Origin: Gyrodactylus bullatarudis
Taxonomy: Eukaryota; Platyhelminthes; Monogenea; Gyrodactylidea; Gyrodactylidae
Assembly: GCA_012064415.1 (NCBI GenBank)
Contig: SSNU01000249.1
Span: 387,798-423,594, forward strand
DNA: 35,797 nucleotides
Direction of reading: 5' to 3'
How positions within the stretch are numbered: the stretch's first letter is position 1; each line of letters begins with the position of its first letter. Made by a program: the position numbers and the translations under genes. Shown one piece after another: positions 1-10,301 of the stretch. A model generated the notes under the pieces. It saw only the letters and a list, made by a program, of their open reading frames with translations, searched no databases and was not told the origin of the DNA.

Positions 1-701
1 GATACTTCCCGGTGTCAGTCTTCTTCTTATAAATATTTCTCAGAATTGATCCATCTTCTCTTCTAGTCAATTTGACATCTAAGAAACTCAAGATACCATT
101 AGATTCTCTTTCCATAGTAAAAACTATATTCTGATGAAACGAATTCATCTTGAAGAAAAAATTATCTACTGATACGTTAGGTTTCATTAAAATAAAAGTA
201 TCTGATGTAAACATCAGTGTAAGAATTGATTGTTTCAGACATTTGATTTAATTCTAAGCAACCTAGAAAGATGTCTGCTAAGAGAGGACTAAGACGGGAA
301 CCCATAGCTATTCCATCTTTCTGGATGAATACTTTGTTTTGAAATGAAAACGGAACGTTTGTACAACAGATCCTAATGAGATCAGTGATTTCATTACTTT
401 GCATTTCAAAACCTTCATGTTCATCGATGAAAGATTTAATAACAGATAATGTCTCCTCAATAGGTATACTAGGAAATAAAGAGCTTACATCTGATGAAAT
501 CATTTCATTTAAACCAATATTTAAATCCCTAATTCTATCTACAAAAGCGAATGTATCTTTGACAAAATATTTAGCATAATATGTAAGTATTGGTTTTAAT
601 ACATCAATTAACCACTTCACTAAATTATGTTGTGGACATTACGACATATCCAAGATCGGCCTTACTGGAAACACCTCCGGAACTACATTATCAATTATTT
701 T
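1..701 (-). pseudogene. 5'-truncated Penelope-like element copy (PLE-1), RT palm fragment with catalytic motif deleted
   Basis: Read on the minus strand, this matches the RT core of the nearly full-length PLE-1 at 27512-29992 almost base for base. It runs from just upstream of RPILDM through MISSDVSSLFPSIP, CCTNVPFSFQNKVFIQKDG and MGSRLSPLLADIFLG, and it leaves the window at position 1, so its 3' end is not visible. Similarity stops abruptly near 701, which is the 5' truncation usual for retroelements. The open frame 177-620 ends IRYFYFNET where the other copy has IRYVDDTFILM. Near 209 an 11-bp stretch present in the other copy is missing; this removes the codons for the VDD of the active site and shifts the frame. 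Other changes include P to R in MGSPLSP. The copy cannot encode an active RT. Downstream of the gap the PLE-1 reading continues in another frame. Confidence 0.93.
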
Positions 702-1234
702 TAGCTATAGATTCATAAATTTCACACATGTCAATGTAAGGAAAATCTCCTGAGCCATGTTTTACAGCTTTAAGAAGAGATTTGAATTTCTTATTTTTTC
801 TGGAATAGTTAAAATATAAGAGAAACTATCGAGCATAGCTTCTACATAAACATTTTAGACCAAAATTTTATGCTGATCAGTGATCACGAATCGGACCTCA
901 AAATCATGATAGATCATCCACGAGCTGAGCTATTGGGCAAAAAAAATTGGCACAAAATTCTATACCATCACTTCAATAACTCCTTTTTTCTGGTGATGAA
1001 CCCCACTTTGAAACAAAAGTTAAACTGTTGAACAGAAGACAAAATGAAGCGTCTAACGGTTACCAAATTATGGGTGTATAATTGGTTTATTTCTCTAATT
1101 GAACAAATTAATGTTGCAAAAAAAAATAAAGTTTTTTTGCGTCAAAATCGTTAGAAAATTTTATTCTCTACAAATTTCAATCTGTTTATTTTTTTAAGAA
1201 CTTTTAAAACTTTTTATGACTATTATTTTAAAAG
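702..1234. other. AT-rich stretch with no recognisable gene
   Basis: No convincing coding frame, RNA gene or terminal repeat is visible. A short phrase near 875-900 (GCTGATC followed by CACGAATC) is loosely like one near 33320, so an old dispersed repeat is possible. Confidence 0.4.
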
Positions 1235-1390
1235 CAAAACTGATGTTAAAATTGCTAAGTTTAGACTGGAAAAATATTTGTAGTAGGATGAAATACTTTT
1301 GAATAAATAACGTGGATTTTCATAATCATTGATATTGTAAGTGTAACTGAAATAAATGAAAAAAATGATACTGTAAGTGTAAATTTCCCT
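1235..1390 (+). repeat. Fragment of the foldback family seen complete at 20526-21140
   Basis: The phrases CTGATGTTAAAATTGC, TTTTCATAATCATTGATA, GATACTGTAAGTG and AAATTTCCCT occur in the same order as in the right arm of the foldback element at 20526-21140, with divergence and a deletion between them. The end at 1390 (…AAATTTCCCT) is the same terminus as 21140. The left arm is absent, so this is a solo right arm or an internally deleted copy. Confidence 0.75.
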
Positions 1391-1816
1391 TATAATTATA
1401 ATTTAGTATTAATCCCTTCAAACAATAGAATGCGGGTCCATAGTTTTATATAAGGATGCATCTTTATTCAGAAATTCTCCGGATGTTTCTATTTTATTAT
1501 CGTTGAAATATCCGAGTTAATATAATAATAGTTTCGAATACGTCATCGAAATGAAAGATTATATTTAAGTCGTCAGGATACTTGTCAGATTTTTATTATT
1601 TTAAGAATGCTTATTTCAGATTCTTTTAATGTCTCTTAATTTCCTTTGTTTTGTAATTAAATCAACAATTAATTTCTGATCTGAAATTATCCCAAATTAT
1701 TATTATTTAAGATAATAATGACTGAAATTTATAGATAGATATTCTAATCACATGGATTTTAAAAATAGCCAAACTTACAGTCGCCTTATGGAGATGGTTT
1801 TAAAAATATGTTATTA

Positions 1817-2365
1817 CCAGAGCCTCAAAAACGACTATTTTTACTAAATTGCACAGGAAGTTGTATGGCTTGATAATTAAAGGTTCTAAAGTTGCATAGT
1901 ACCCTGGGTTCCGAAGTTATAACCTACTATTTATTCTTATACTATTTCAACTTTTATTTTTAGTAACTTAAATTCCCATGTTTAGTTATAATCCCTAATT
2001 CTGATTGGTCATTGAAATCTCGACCAATCAGATTATGCTAAATTTATCGATACAATCGAAAATTGAGCGTGGTGAATCATTTTTCGATTACTTTACCGCG
2101 TTTCAAAAAGCTGAAAACTTCAAAAAGCAATACCCTTTTGAATTCACTGTAATATCGATCGCATGTATCACCTCGTAGAAATTTCAAAACCGATAGATTT
2201 AACATGATGAAGATTTTCAATAAAAAATTTCAATAAAATGATCAATTATTAATTTTCAAATTCTATTACTTTTGAGTAGATCATATAATATACTAAAAAT
2301 AGTCCTTTATTCTATCGTTTGTATACTATTTTGCGATTTTTAAGCTACTATTTTTGAGGCTCTGG
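1817..2365. mobile_element. Non-autonomous MITE with terminal inverted repeats and TTATTA target duplication
   Basis: The left end CCAGAGCCTCAAAAA at 1817 is matched exactly by its reverse complement ending at 2365. The element is flanked by TTATTA at 1811-1816 and again at 2366-2371, a perfect 6-bp target-site duplication. It contains no coding frame. An internal hairpin at about 2009-2035 is built from TCTGATTGGTC and GACCAATCAGA. The superfamily cannot be assigned from the ends alone. Confidence 0.8.
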
Positions 2366-2483
2366 TTATTACATTTGATAAATCTTTAAACGCTAAAGAA
2401 AATATATATTTCAGTCATTCGTTTTGTAGTCTTGGAATGATTTGGTTCTTAAACACGGTCTTCATAACGATATATAAAGTTTG

Positions 2484-2922
2484 TTGATATTAAGTTGGGA
2501 ATCTATGATAATTACAAAAATTTTGAAATCAAGATTAGACAAAAAAGTTGAATATGACTTTCAAATTTTTTAATGTTATATCATTCTCGAGGGATTTTAA
2601 GTATAGATTTTTAAAGTAGTGAAAATGATCAAAAAATCGAAATTCAACTTCCAAACGATAATGAGGTTCACTGGTCTAATTCTGATCCTGAAAAACTTCT
2701 TTTGACCAGTCTCTCAAATCAATAAAAATTTTCAGATCAAATTTCGAAAAAATGGGATTTTAGCCCATTTGAAATTTGAAATATGACCTAATTTTTTATA
2801 TAAGTTATTTTCCTCCAAATGGTCAAAGCAGGCAAGTTGATTAGGATTACGAAAATATTCAAATTCTTCATGAAAAAATCAAGATTCTTTTTAAAAATCA
2901 TAGATTCCCAACTTCATATCAA
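2484..2922. mobile_element. Short inverted-repeat element (R1 family) with ~25-bp ends
   Basis: TTGATATTAAGTTGGGAATC at 2484 is mirrored by GATTCCCAACTTCATATCAA ending at 2922 with one mismatch, continuing inward as TATGAT/ATCATA. The interior is AT-rich and non-coding. The same terminal phrase (TTGGGAATCTATGAT) recurs at about 11380, 21558, 20230 (reverse), 31080 (reverse) and, diverged, 23490, so this is a dispersed family and probably a non-autonomous DNA transposon. Confidence 0.7.
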
Positions 2923-4887
2923 TTAGTTTTATAATTCCAACGATTTCCTGGGGTCTAAAAGTAATGTTGTTTCCTTCTATCTAGAAATAATTTTGAGTTT
3001 TTTGTAAAAATAGTAAATTTTTGCCTCCATGTCAATTAGGTTCAGTACTTAATCGGACATAAAAATGATATATTCGTTACATACAAGTTATATCATATAA
3101 CTTATATCAAAAATAAAGAAATCTGCTCATAAAAAACTATATTATTAGATACTCGTAGCCCTCGTATGCCCATCTCTGCCTTTTGCTTTTATCCAGTTCA
3201 TCTTTCAGTTTTTTGAAAGAATGAGATGATCTTACAGTAATGAATAATTATTCATTATTTATAAATAATACGCAAGAAAACTAATGAATGAATACAGTAG
3301 CATACTTAGTTGATTTGAATTTGATTGTTATGCTTTGATTTGGCATTCACTTTGATAACTAAATAATTGGAAGTGATTTATATCATCTTAATAAAGCCCT
3401 CACGGAAAGAAAATACTCATTCAATATTAAATCCCAAAGTATGAGAGGCGTGATTTGATTTAAAAATAACAAATGCAATTATTCTAAGCCTATAATTCTC
3501 ATTAGCTAATATAAATTTTTAATCTTTTCTGGATTATTTGATATTTCAAAAGAGAGATTATCAAATTCAATGATTGTAGCTTTCAATTGCCATTACATTT
3601 GATCAGATATAAATAAATGAATTACAATTGACTCAATTATTTCTATCATATGAAGATGAGAATTAATTGTCGTTGCGAGACACATTGGCCACTCAATGAC
3701 CAGTCCAGTCTGAAGAAACTAGAGCTTAATATACCGCGGAGAATATTCAGAACAAAATTTTACAAGGAATCCATTGGTTTAGTTTTCCGTTCAACAAACT
3801 TTTTAATCTCAAGAGATGAATTTAAGCGATCACATTTTCGAATTCTAAGGATATGGTTTCTAGGTAAAAGTTTCTTTCATTTTTCTCTTCGATCTCTGGG
3901 AGTAGTTTTTTCAAAAAATCGTTCTTTATATTTTCTAGGAAATTTTAATATTGTTAGTTATTTTGAAATTTTCATAACTCCTCAAAAAAAACTATTGTAG
4001 CTTGATAAGTCACAGCTCATTCGGAAGAATATTAATTCTTCTTTCTGAAAAGTTGCCAGTGAACTATTATTATTATTTTGAGTTTCTTATCGATGGAATT
4101 AAAAGGATAAAATTAGGGTAATTTTTGAATGTTAGAACTTGCTAAAGCTATTCTCGATGAATTTGGGAATTCCTGATTTTTAAAAAATTCTCATTTTTTC
4201 ATCAGGGTATCAAAATTTTCTAAGGATGTTTTGTAATTTAGAAAAATTTGGAGGCATTTTAAATTTCAAGCTGGCGCGAATTCTTCGATTTTTTCAAACT
4301 CTTGAATAGGTTACCAAAAAATCTTTCGAAAATTTTGATAGCTTTTAAATTCAGATAAATCTTTCTTATTTAAAACTTCCTTTGATGATATTATATCATG
4401 TTTCTATATTGTGTAAATATATGTATTAATTAAATCCAGTCCCATTACTTTTCGCTCAACCTAATATTTTCACATTCGCCTAAAAATTTCCAGTTAAAAT
4501 TCCCAAAGGTTCTCAATTGGTTTAAGCCTGGGCTGGGTGCAGGCCAAGATTATAAATCGAAATTGTTATCTGAAAATCACCTTTTAGTCGAAACAGATCT
4601 ATGACAGGGCGCTATCTATCTTGCTGTAAAACTATAGCATCTCTTTTTCTTTCTTTTGGTAAAAGTTGATCTTCAAGTAACTTGGTAAGGATTTGAATTC
4701 AATTTTTCGTCTATTACTACCAAGTTACCGGGACTTTTCTATGTAATAAAATCCTAAACCTTGACACTATCACCTCTGAATCCACGCTTGATATGTGTCG
4801 GATAACTTGTCACTCAGGTGAGGAGTGTTTCAAGAGGTCCATAAAAGATATCAGGAATTTTTTTCGGGTGACACTGGAAATTTGGTG
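2923..4887. other. AT-rich non-coding stretch with repeat fragments
   Basis: No gene recognised. A 116-codon open frame at 3650-4000 has no recognisable motif and looks like chance. Around 4150 the phrase CTATTCTCGATGAATTTGGG matches the left end of the element at 17344, so a diverged copy of that family starts here. Near 4060 there is a short TTA/ATT run. Confidence 0.4.
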
Positions 4888-5077
4888 CGTTTTCGAAATT
4901 CGAAAAACGGCCTAATTTTGGTCAGATTGAATTTTTTTCGGAATTTTTTCGAATAGTCACATCTTATTAGTTCATTACGTTTTAGAATTCAAAAAATTAT
5001 TTTTTTCTTTGAATCCGGAGAAAAATATCGAGTTTTTTGTAAAAATGGTTAATTCTCATCTTCATGTCAATTAGGTT
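4888..5077 (+). repeat. Dispersed repeat, inverted relative to 7651-7838
   Basis: CCTAATTTTGGTCAGATTGA near 4911, and the stretch ending GTTTTTTGTAAAAATGGTTAATTCTCATCTTCATGTCAATTAGGTT (described by its order, not exactly bounded), are mirrored at 7651-7838, which starts AACTTAATTGACATGGAGAT and ends TTAATCTGACCAAAATTGAG. A third, shorter match to the terminal phrase is near 3020-3045. The 2.6-kb separation argues for two dispersed copies rather than one element. Confidence 0.6.
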
Positions 5078-7650
5078 TATATATCTTTGAAGATTTCAGA
5101 TTCGATAATGAGCGTATTGAGCAATGGGTACATTCAATTTTCTTGGCTGCTTGTCACATGCTCATACCGTCCTATCTATCTCCTGTACTGAACTTCGAGT
5201 ATTTCGATTTATGAACAGTAGTTGAAATAATTTCAGCGAATTTTTTAGTTTTTTTAAATAAGGAAAAGCTAAAAGAGAAAAAAATCAATGGCCGAATTCG
5301 AATTCTTGGTCTGAAATTGTTCCCGAATACATTATTTAATTGCTTTAATTTTTCGAAATTGATAAAAAATTTAGCTTAAAAGTGGGATTTTCGCATATTT
5401 TTAAAATTCTAAAAATGGTCCAGTATTCGCTCATATCACAATGATATCATAAAACTGTTGCGTTCAGGAGAAAGATAGTAAATTTACATCTTCGTTTCAA
5501 ATAGCTTTAGCTCAGAATCCTGTCAATTTCATAGATTTAAAAGCATTAAATATTGTTATTTGGGATCATTATGCGAAAAAATTAGGATTTGGGCATTAAA
5601 GATCCGGAAAAATCGTTACATATTATATTTTATTAAATATTTTTGAATAGTTATTATTACAACCGTTTTTCAATATTTCAATGCAAAAAAAGAACTCAAC
5701 TTAATCGATTAAAATAGTCTGATTTCTATAGGTTATCAGTAGGGTGGTCAAATTCTATTTTTGCTATTTTTGCTAGAATTTTAATGAGATTGATGAAATT
5801 AACATTCTCGAGCATAAAGGATATTTCCTCACGAAAATAATTTTGCTATTTTTCTGCTATTCAAAATCGAATGCTATTTTTACACTAATTAATTGCTATT
5901 TTTTTTTATTTCTCCGGGCTAAGGCCTTGTCTGATAAATGGTAACATGAGAACAAATCTTATTTTTCTTGATTACTATCACCTCTTCATTTGAATTAAGC
6001 TGTTTCTAAAGCGTTTCAATCTGGTAACAGGGCATGTTCTAAAGTTTTTTGATTGGTCGAAGAAAATTTTAAGCTTGTGATGTTATTCAACCTCATTCGT
6101 TCCATAATTAGATGTCTGATCAAACGTTTGGACGCAATTTTCTGTCTTACCCAAACGAAAAAAATATTTTTTAAATAATTTACTTACAAGTAGTATGTAA
6201 CATATTTTTCATAAGCTATAAAAATGCTATATTTTAGGATAACTAAAAGACAAGAAAAAAAATAATGGTGAATAAAAGTTTAGGAAACATTTCGAAGAAC
6301 ATTGAAGTATTTTGTCTTCATTGAAATTTCTAATCAGGAAGTACAAAATAGAGGAATTATCCTCTGGTTAAGGTAAATTATGATATAAAAGGTACTACTA
6401 TTCGCTTCAGTTATTTGGTGAATCGATAGTCTGTAACTCGAACTGATTTCTTATTTGAAAAGAATTCACTTGCAAGAAAATTAAAAAAAGTTTCTCAAGG
6501 ATCAAGCTTGGGCTCATTACTTTTCAATATCGTTTTGCTTATATTTACTCATTATCGTACAAAATTTTCAAATACATGCAGTAACTTCAAAAAAGTCTTC
6601 TATTTTCAAGATGCCTACGACTTTAATGCTCTTAATTCCAAACTATAACATATATATTGGTTAGAGCATTTGGATTATCTGAAAAATTTTTTGTTAGAAA
6701 ATAGTTCTTAAGTTATTTGATGCTGACGTTAAAAATACGATTTTCTTAGTCATTTTTCTATTGCTAACCAAATAAATGATGTCTCGGAAAGAAAATTCAA
6801 TTTAGGAAGAAAAAAATTTTTCGATCGAGATCAGATTTCAGATTACGGATCAGGGTTTAAAAAATTATATTTTCACAAAATGTTCTTTTGACGAGTTAGA
6901 TATTTCTAAATTGAATTTTTGAACAAAATCGACTCGTAGATCATTTTGATTTGGCACTCGAAAAAACCAGAAAAGTAAAATTCTTTTTGTTTAATCAGTT
7001 TTACTTTCAAGTATTTTGATTTTATTCCAGATATATATAAAATATTTCTTTTCATTAGTTTACTTTTTCATTTCATTCCAAAAATTTGCTTAAAAATTGG
7101 ATAATAACAATATTTATGTCCTTAAAAAATAAATAATGAAAGGCATACTTATAAGTAAATATAAAAAGTTAATGAAAATGAATTTTTGAATCAAAAATAC
7201 GATTTCTTTTCTGTCTGTTGACCACATTGAAGCTCAAGAATGAATTAGAGTTTTTAATTTAAAATTAATGGAAATTCAATATTAGGTGTGAATTCTAGTT
7301 TTCTATCTTGATATTTACAAGAGAGTTTCAACCGAATTTGTTCCAATAAGTTAATTAAGTCTTCAATAGAATTCAGATCATGGTTTTAGCTGGATAGCCT
7401 CCAAGATTCGTGAGCCATCTGTTTCCAAAAAAGCTTACAATCTAAAGAGAAAACATTACAACAAGAAGATGAGTTCACAGCCAGATAATTTAAAGCCTGT
7501 TTTTATTTCTCTTCTCAGAAAATTTCGATTTCGGTTGACATCTATTGACAGTAATTTATTTCTATCTTTATTTCCCTTATCGTGAAGAATCTCGATGTTT
7601 TTAAGCTAAGTTAAAATTATTCAACAAATGATGATTGCAATCGTTAATCT
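5078..7650. other. Long AT-rich non-coding stretch
   Basis: No coding frame of interest. From about 5741 to 5905 the word GCTATTTTT recurs several times at irregular spacing, giving a low-complexity block. I found no RNA gene or terminal repeats otherwise. Confidence 0.4.
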
Positions 7651-7838
7651 AAACTTAATTGACATGGAGATGAGAATTTCCTATTCTTACAAAAAACTCA
7701 ATATTTTTATCCAGAAAGTCAGGAAAAAATTTATTTTTTGGATTCCACTATGAAATGAGCTGATTAGTTTTGAATACAAAAAAAATTTCCAAAAAAAATT
7801 TAATCTGACCAAAATTGAGCCGTTTTTTTTAATTTCGG
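7651..7838 (-). repeat. Dispersed repeat, inverted partner of 4888-5077
   Basis: This is the reverse-complement match of 4888-5077. It contains AACTTAATTGACATGGAGAT, a TTACAAAAAACTCAATATTT stretch and TTAATCTGACCAAAATTGAG. It is non-coding; identity is moderate, so the copies are old. Confidence 0.6.
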
Positions 7839-8321
7839 AAATGTTTCCACTTTTTCAACTTTCAAATCCAAAATTTTTATCGATTTCAAAGATTTGAAGC
7901 AGTTAAATATTGATATTCAGGATCAAAATTAGACGAAAATTACAATTTTCAAATTTTTAATAATGGATCACTAGATCCCAAAAAATGTTTATCCTTAATT
8001 TGACTCCTTATTTTTATGTTTTTTATCTTCAATTCCGTTGAAAAATGAATAGTTTCTTGGTTTTGGCATACGGGAAGACTATTTCCAGAATAGCTTTTAT
8101 TGTAAATAATCTTTATTTTTTACATGATTGTGTTATCAGTGATAACTTTTCAGTCTTTTGCGCGTCATTCATTTAATCAATCAAAAGGATTCTGCTGAGG
8201 TACATCGAGTTGGTAATACCAACTTTGTATGCTGCCTTCCCTTGCTTGGCGATTAAGATCAGTTTGAAGTTCAAACTTAGTACTTTATGAAAACCTTATA
8301 TCACTATAGTAGTTTTCTATA

Positions 8322-8645
8322 TTGGCTCTTTCCCTTTCAGAATCATATAATTCTCGGATTTCAGCCTCTGGTCTTCAACCTCTCTGGGTTAGAAGATATG
8401 CTTTCATAGTCAAAAATTTCCTCATGACCTCCTCTCCGATCGAACATAACTATAATTTTAGACATCAATCTTTAAAAAAATCCTTACTTCCCTCCTCTTT
8501 CGAATCAATAAATAATAAATTTAAAATCTATGAATGTGACAATACTAAGTGTTTAAAATCCATAATGCATCACATTCGTAGCAAAATAGATTACACAAAA
8601 CTTTCCTTTATCCTGACCTTCATTAGTAACCAGAATGTTTTATGA
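8322..8645 (+). pseudogene. LINE (non-LTR retrotransposon) ORF2 C-terminal fragment
   Basis: The translated frame contains LQPLWVRRYAFIVKNFL near its start and ends with IRSKIDYTKL. The second LINE fragment at 13086-13829 has LEPIWIRRAAFIIKMF and IRSKIDYSKTLL in the same order, so both are the extreme C-terminus of one LINE family. In the second copy this part follows a YADD RT core, which identifies the family. Here the RT core is missing, so the copy is heavily 5' truncated and cannot be functional. The apparent ATG is not a real start. A PLE-B tail follows about 330 bp downstream. Confidence 0.72.
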
Positions 8646-8969
8646 TCTACTTGTTAGATTCAGTTATTCTCATACCAACTAAATTTCTTAATGAAGAACA
8701 TTATACTTATAATATTTTCTATATAAGGCTCATAAAAACCCAGATTAATTATCTCTATTATACTATTTTGTACATATTACCAATTTCTCAATATAGATAT
8801 TTTTTCTAACAAAAAAAACTTTAAGTTTAATATTTTCATGTATCATATGATTTAATTTCAATATAACGTTCTCATTTCAAAAATAAATCTCTTCGAATAA
8901 GAAAAGATCTCAGATTATTAATAATGAAAGTTATTTTTATGATCAGTCAATACACAAACAATTTCAAAA

Positions 8970-9127
8970 TCCAAAAAAAAGCCAAACTATGTGTCCAAAA
9001 GAATCATGTGAAATTAATGAGTTTACCAAAACCGAGGGAGAAAAAAACAGCAGGATCCCAACCCCCTCAAATGAAAAGAAGACGGGAAGAGACAGAAACG
9101 AACCAACAGATTACCAAGTTCCAATGA
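8970..9127 (+). pseudogene. PLE-B C-terminal tail (after GIY-YIG endonuclease)
   Basis: The frame reads KLCVQKNHVKLMSLPKPRE, then SQPPQMKRRREE, and ends at the stop at 9125-9127. It matches the minus-strand PLE-B tail at 34081-34329 (NLCVQKNHVKPMSLPKPRE, then SQPPRKKRRREE). The phrase NLCVQKN is the end of the GIY-YIG domain, as in PLE-1. The basic run KRRREE could serve as a nuclear localisation signal; that is inference. Everything 5' of this is lost. The sequence continues directly into a 3' untranslated stretch and then a PLE-B terminal repeat. Confidence 0.82.
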
Positions 9128-9540
9128 TCATATCCAAATTATCATGATTCGATTGACAGAACTAAATTTTCTTTCCATTTAACGCTGACTACACTTGGAT
9201 TGTACATAATTAATATTTCTTACACCAATTTCTCTGACCTGGTTACTATTGTATAACTATTAAAATTTGGACCAATAAGGCCATCTCTTTCAAATTTGTT
9301 AAGCCTGTATTTATATGACATTTATCACACTGATGAGTATGCCCGAAATAGAGATCTTTATTTGTGAAACAATCTGGCATCTTCTTACTTTGCTCAAATT
9401 TCCTATGTCATCGGTAGCTCAGCTCAAAACCAATCTCGAAGAACGCTTAACTCAGTTAAACAATTTCAGTTCTCAAGCTCTGTACAAAATAAACAAATAT
9501 TCTTCAGAAATAAAAATTTGCAAATTCTCATGAAACGATT
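9128..9540 (+). mobile_element. PLE-B 3' untranslated region and terminal-repeat segment
   Basis: From about 9270 (GGACCAATAAGGCCATCTCT) the sequence is shared with 32824-33164 (reverse strand) and 34332-34522 (forward), through ATTTATATG, the hammerhead-like core, AATCTGGCATCTTCTTA and ATCGGTAGCTCAGCTCAAAA. In this copy it lies directly downstream of the PLE-B tail, giving the order ORF end, UTR, terminal repeat. The open frame 9315-9533 reads across the repeat and contains SVAQLKTN, which is shared with the copy at 32824. It may be the start of the PLE-B ORF in a head-to-tail partial copy. Confidence 0.75.
9325..9367 (+). ncRNA. Hammerhead-ribozyme-like motif in PLE-B terminal repeat (copy 1)
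   Basis: TCACA (9325-9329) precedes the core CTGATGA (9330-9336), an 8-nt segment GTATGCCC, then GAAA (9345-9348), and TGTGA at 9363-9367. TCACA and TGTGA pair perfectly as helix I. Between them A9348-U9361, U9349-A9360, A9350-U9359, G9351-U9358 and A9352-U9357 form helix III around a GATC loop. The predicted cleavage would follow U9362 (triplet AUU). The weakness is helix II, where only the outer G-C pair forms. Hammerheads in PLE terminal repeats are known; activity here is not shown. Confidence 0.55.
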
Positions 9541-9928
9541 AGAAAGTCTCTGAGTTAGTTAAACTAATGACAAATAGATATAAAGAATAACTTCAAGATT
9601 ACGATTCTTCCCTCATCTTCATTCAAAAAGATAAGAATCTCTTCAATACTCTTCCTCCTCGTTGTTCTATTTCTCTCTTAGATTCTCGATTTGCTTGCCT
9701 ATTCAAAATTTCAGTATTGTTATCATATTGTCAGAATGTATGTGAATTTGTGCTGCATTTCTATTCATTTTTAATATAGTTTTTTCTGCATACAGACATA
9801 GGATAAACAATATTTATTTAAATAGGAATAAATTTTTAAAAATAAATGTTCCCATCTGGTCTGGTTTCTCCAACTAAGTACCAATCCTGAACAAACACGT
9901 CTCCCGATTCATAAATCAATAATTTACT
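9541..9928. other. AT-rich spacer between PLE fragments
   Basis: No assignable gene. A frame at about 9620-9780 containing LFNTLPPRCSISLLD is open for about 50 codons but is not recognised. Confidence 0.35.
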
Positions 9929-10135
9929 AGGCACCTTAGACAAGAAGATCATACAGCTTCAGTTTCTAATTTTTCCGTTTTATACAAAAACCCCAATGAC
10001 GACAGCATAGATGTATGGGTGAAAGAAAAATTTCTTATTAACCTATATAAACCTAATCTATGTGTTCAAAAAAACTATTCCTATAATCTTCAACTATTAA
10101 AAACAGAATTTTTAATGACTTCGATGATGAAGTGA
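9929..10135 (+). pseudogene. PLE-1 3' fragment (end of GIY-YIG domain) with alternative C-terminus
   Basis: It matches the end of the PLE-1 ORF from HLRQEDHTASVSNFSVLYKN through VWVKEKFLINLYKPNLCVQK to NYSYNLQL, including the presumed metal-binding Glu of VKEKF. A 6-bp insertion adds two residues after NPND without breaking the frame. After LQL it diverges from the copy at 29992: here the frame continues LKTEFLMTSMMK and stops at 10133-10135. The 5' side is truncated at about 9929. A hairpin CTACTT-TT-AAGTAG lies just after the stop. Confidence 0.88.
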
Positions 10136-10301
10136 CCTAACTACTTTTAAGTAGGTAATTTAACGAGTGTAAGAATTACAACTAAAATTTTCTTCACTTT
10201 TCATATTTTGGCTGTGTTCGAAAATTGAAAATAAATTTTTGATATAAAACGAATGCTTTTATTAAAAACATGGATTATCTGAAAATGTAAGATACACATG
10301 T

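Noticed and set aside
376..579. Plus-strand frame inside the PLE-1 fragment, repeated as 28717-28920 on the minus strand
   Set aside because: It is the antisense shadow of the RT coding sequence; its repetition only reflects the two PLE-1 copies.
1235..1390. CTGATGTT near 1240 as another hammerhead core
   Set aside because: It is not CTGATGA, no GAAA follows at the right distance, and the segment belongs to the foldback repeat.
3650..4000. 116-codon open frame on the plus strand
   Set aside because: No recognisable motif or domain order, odd composition, and no supporting context; open frames of this size occur by chance.
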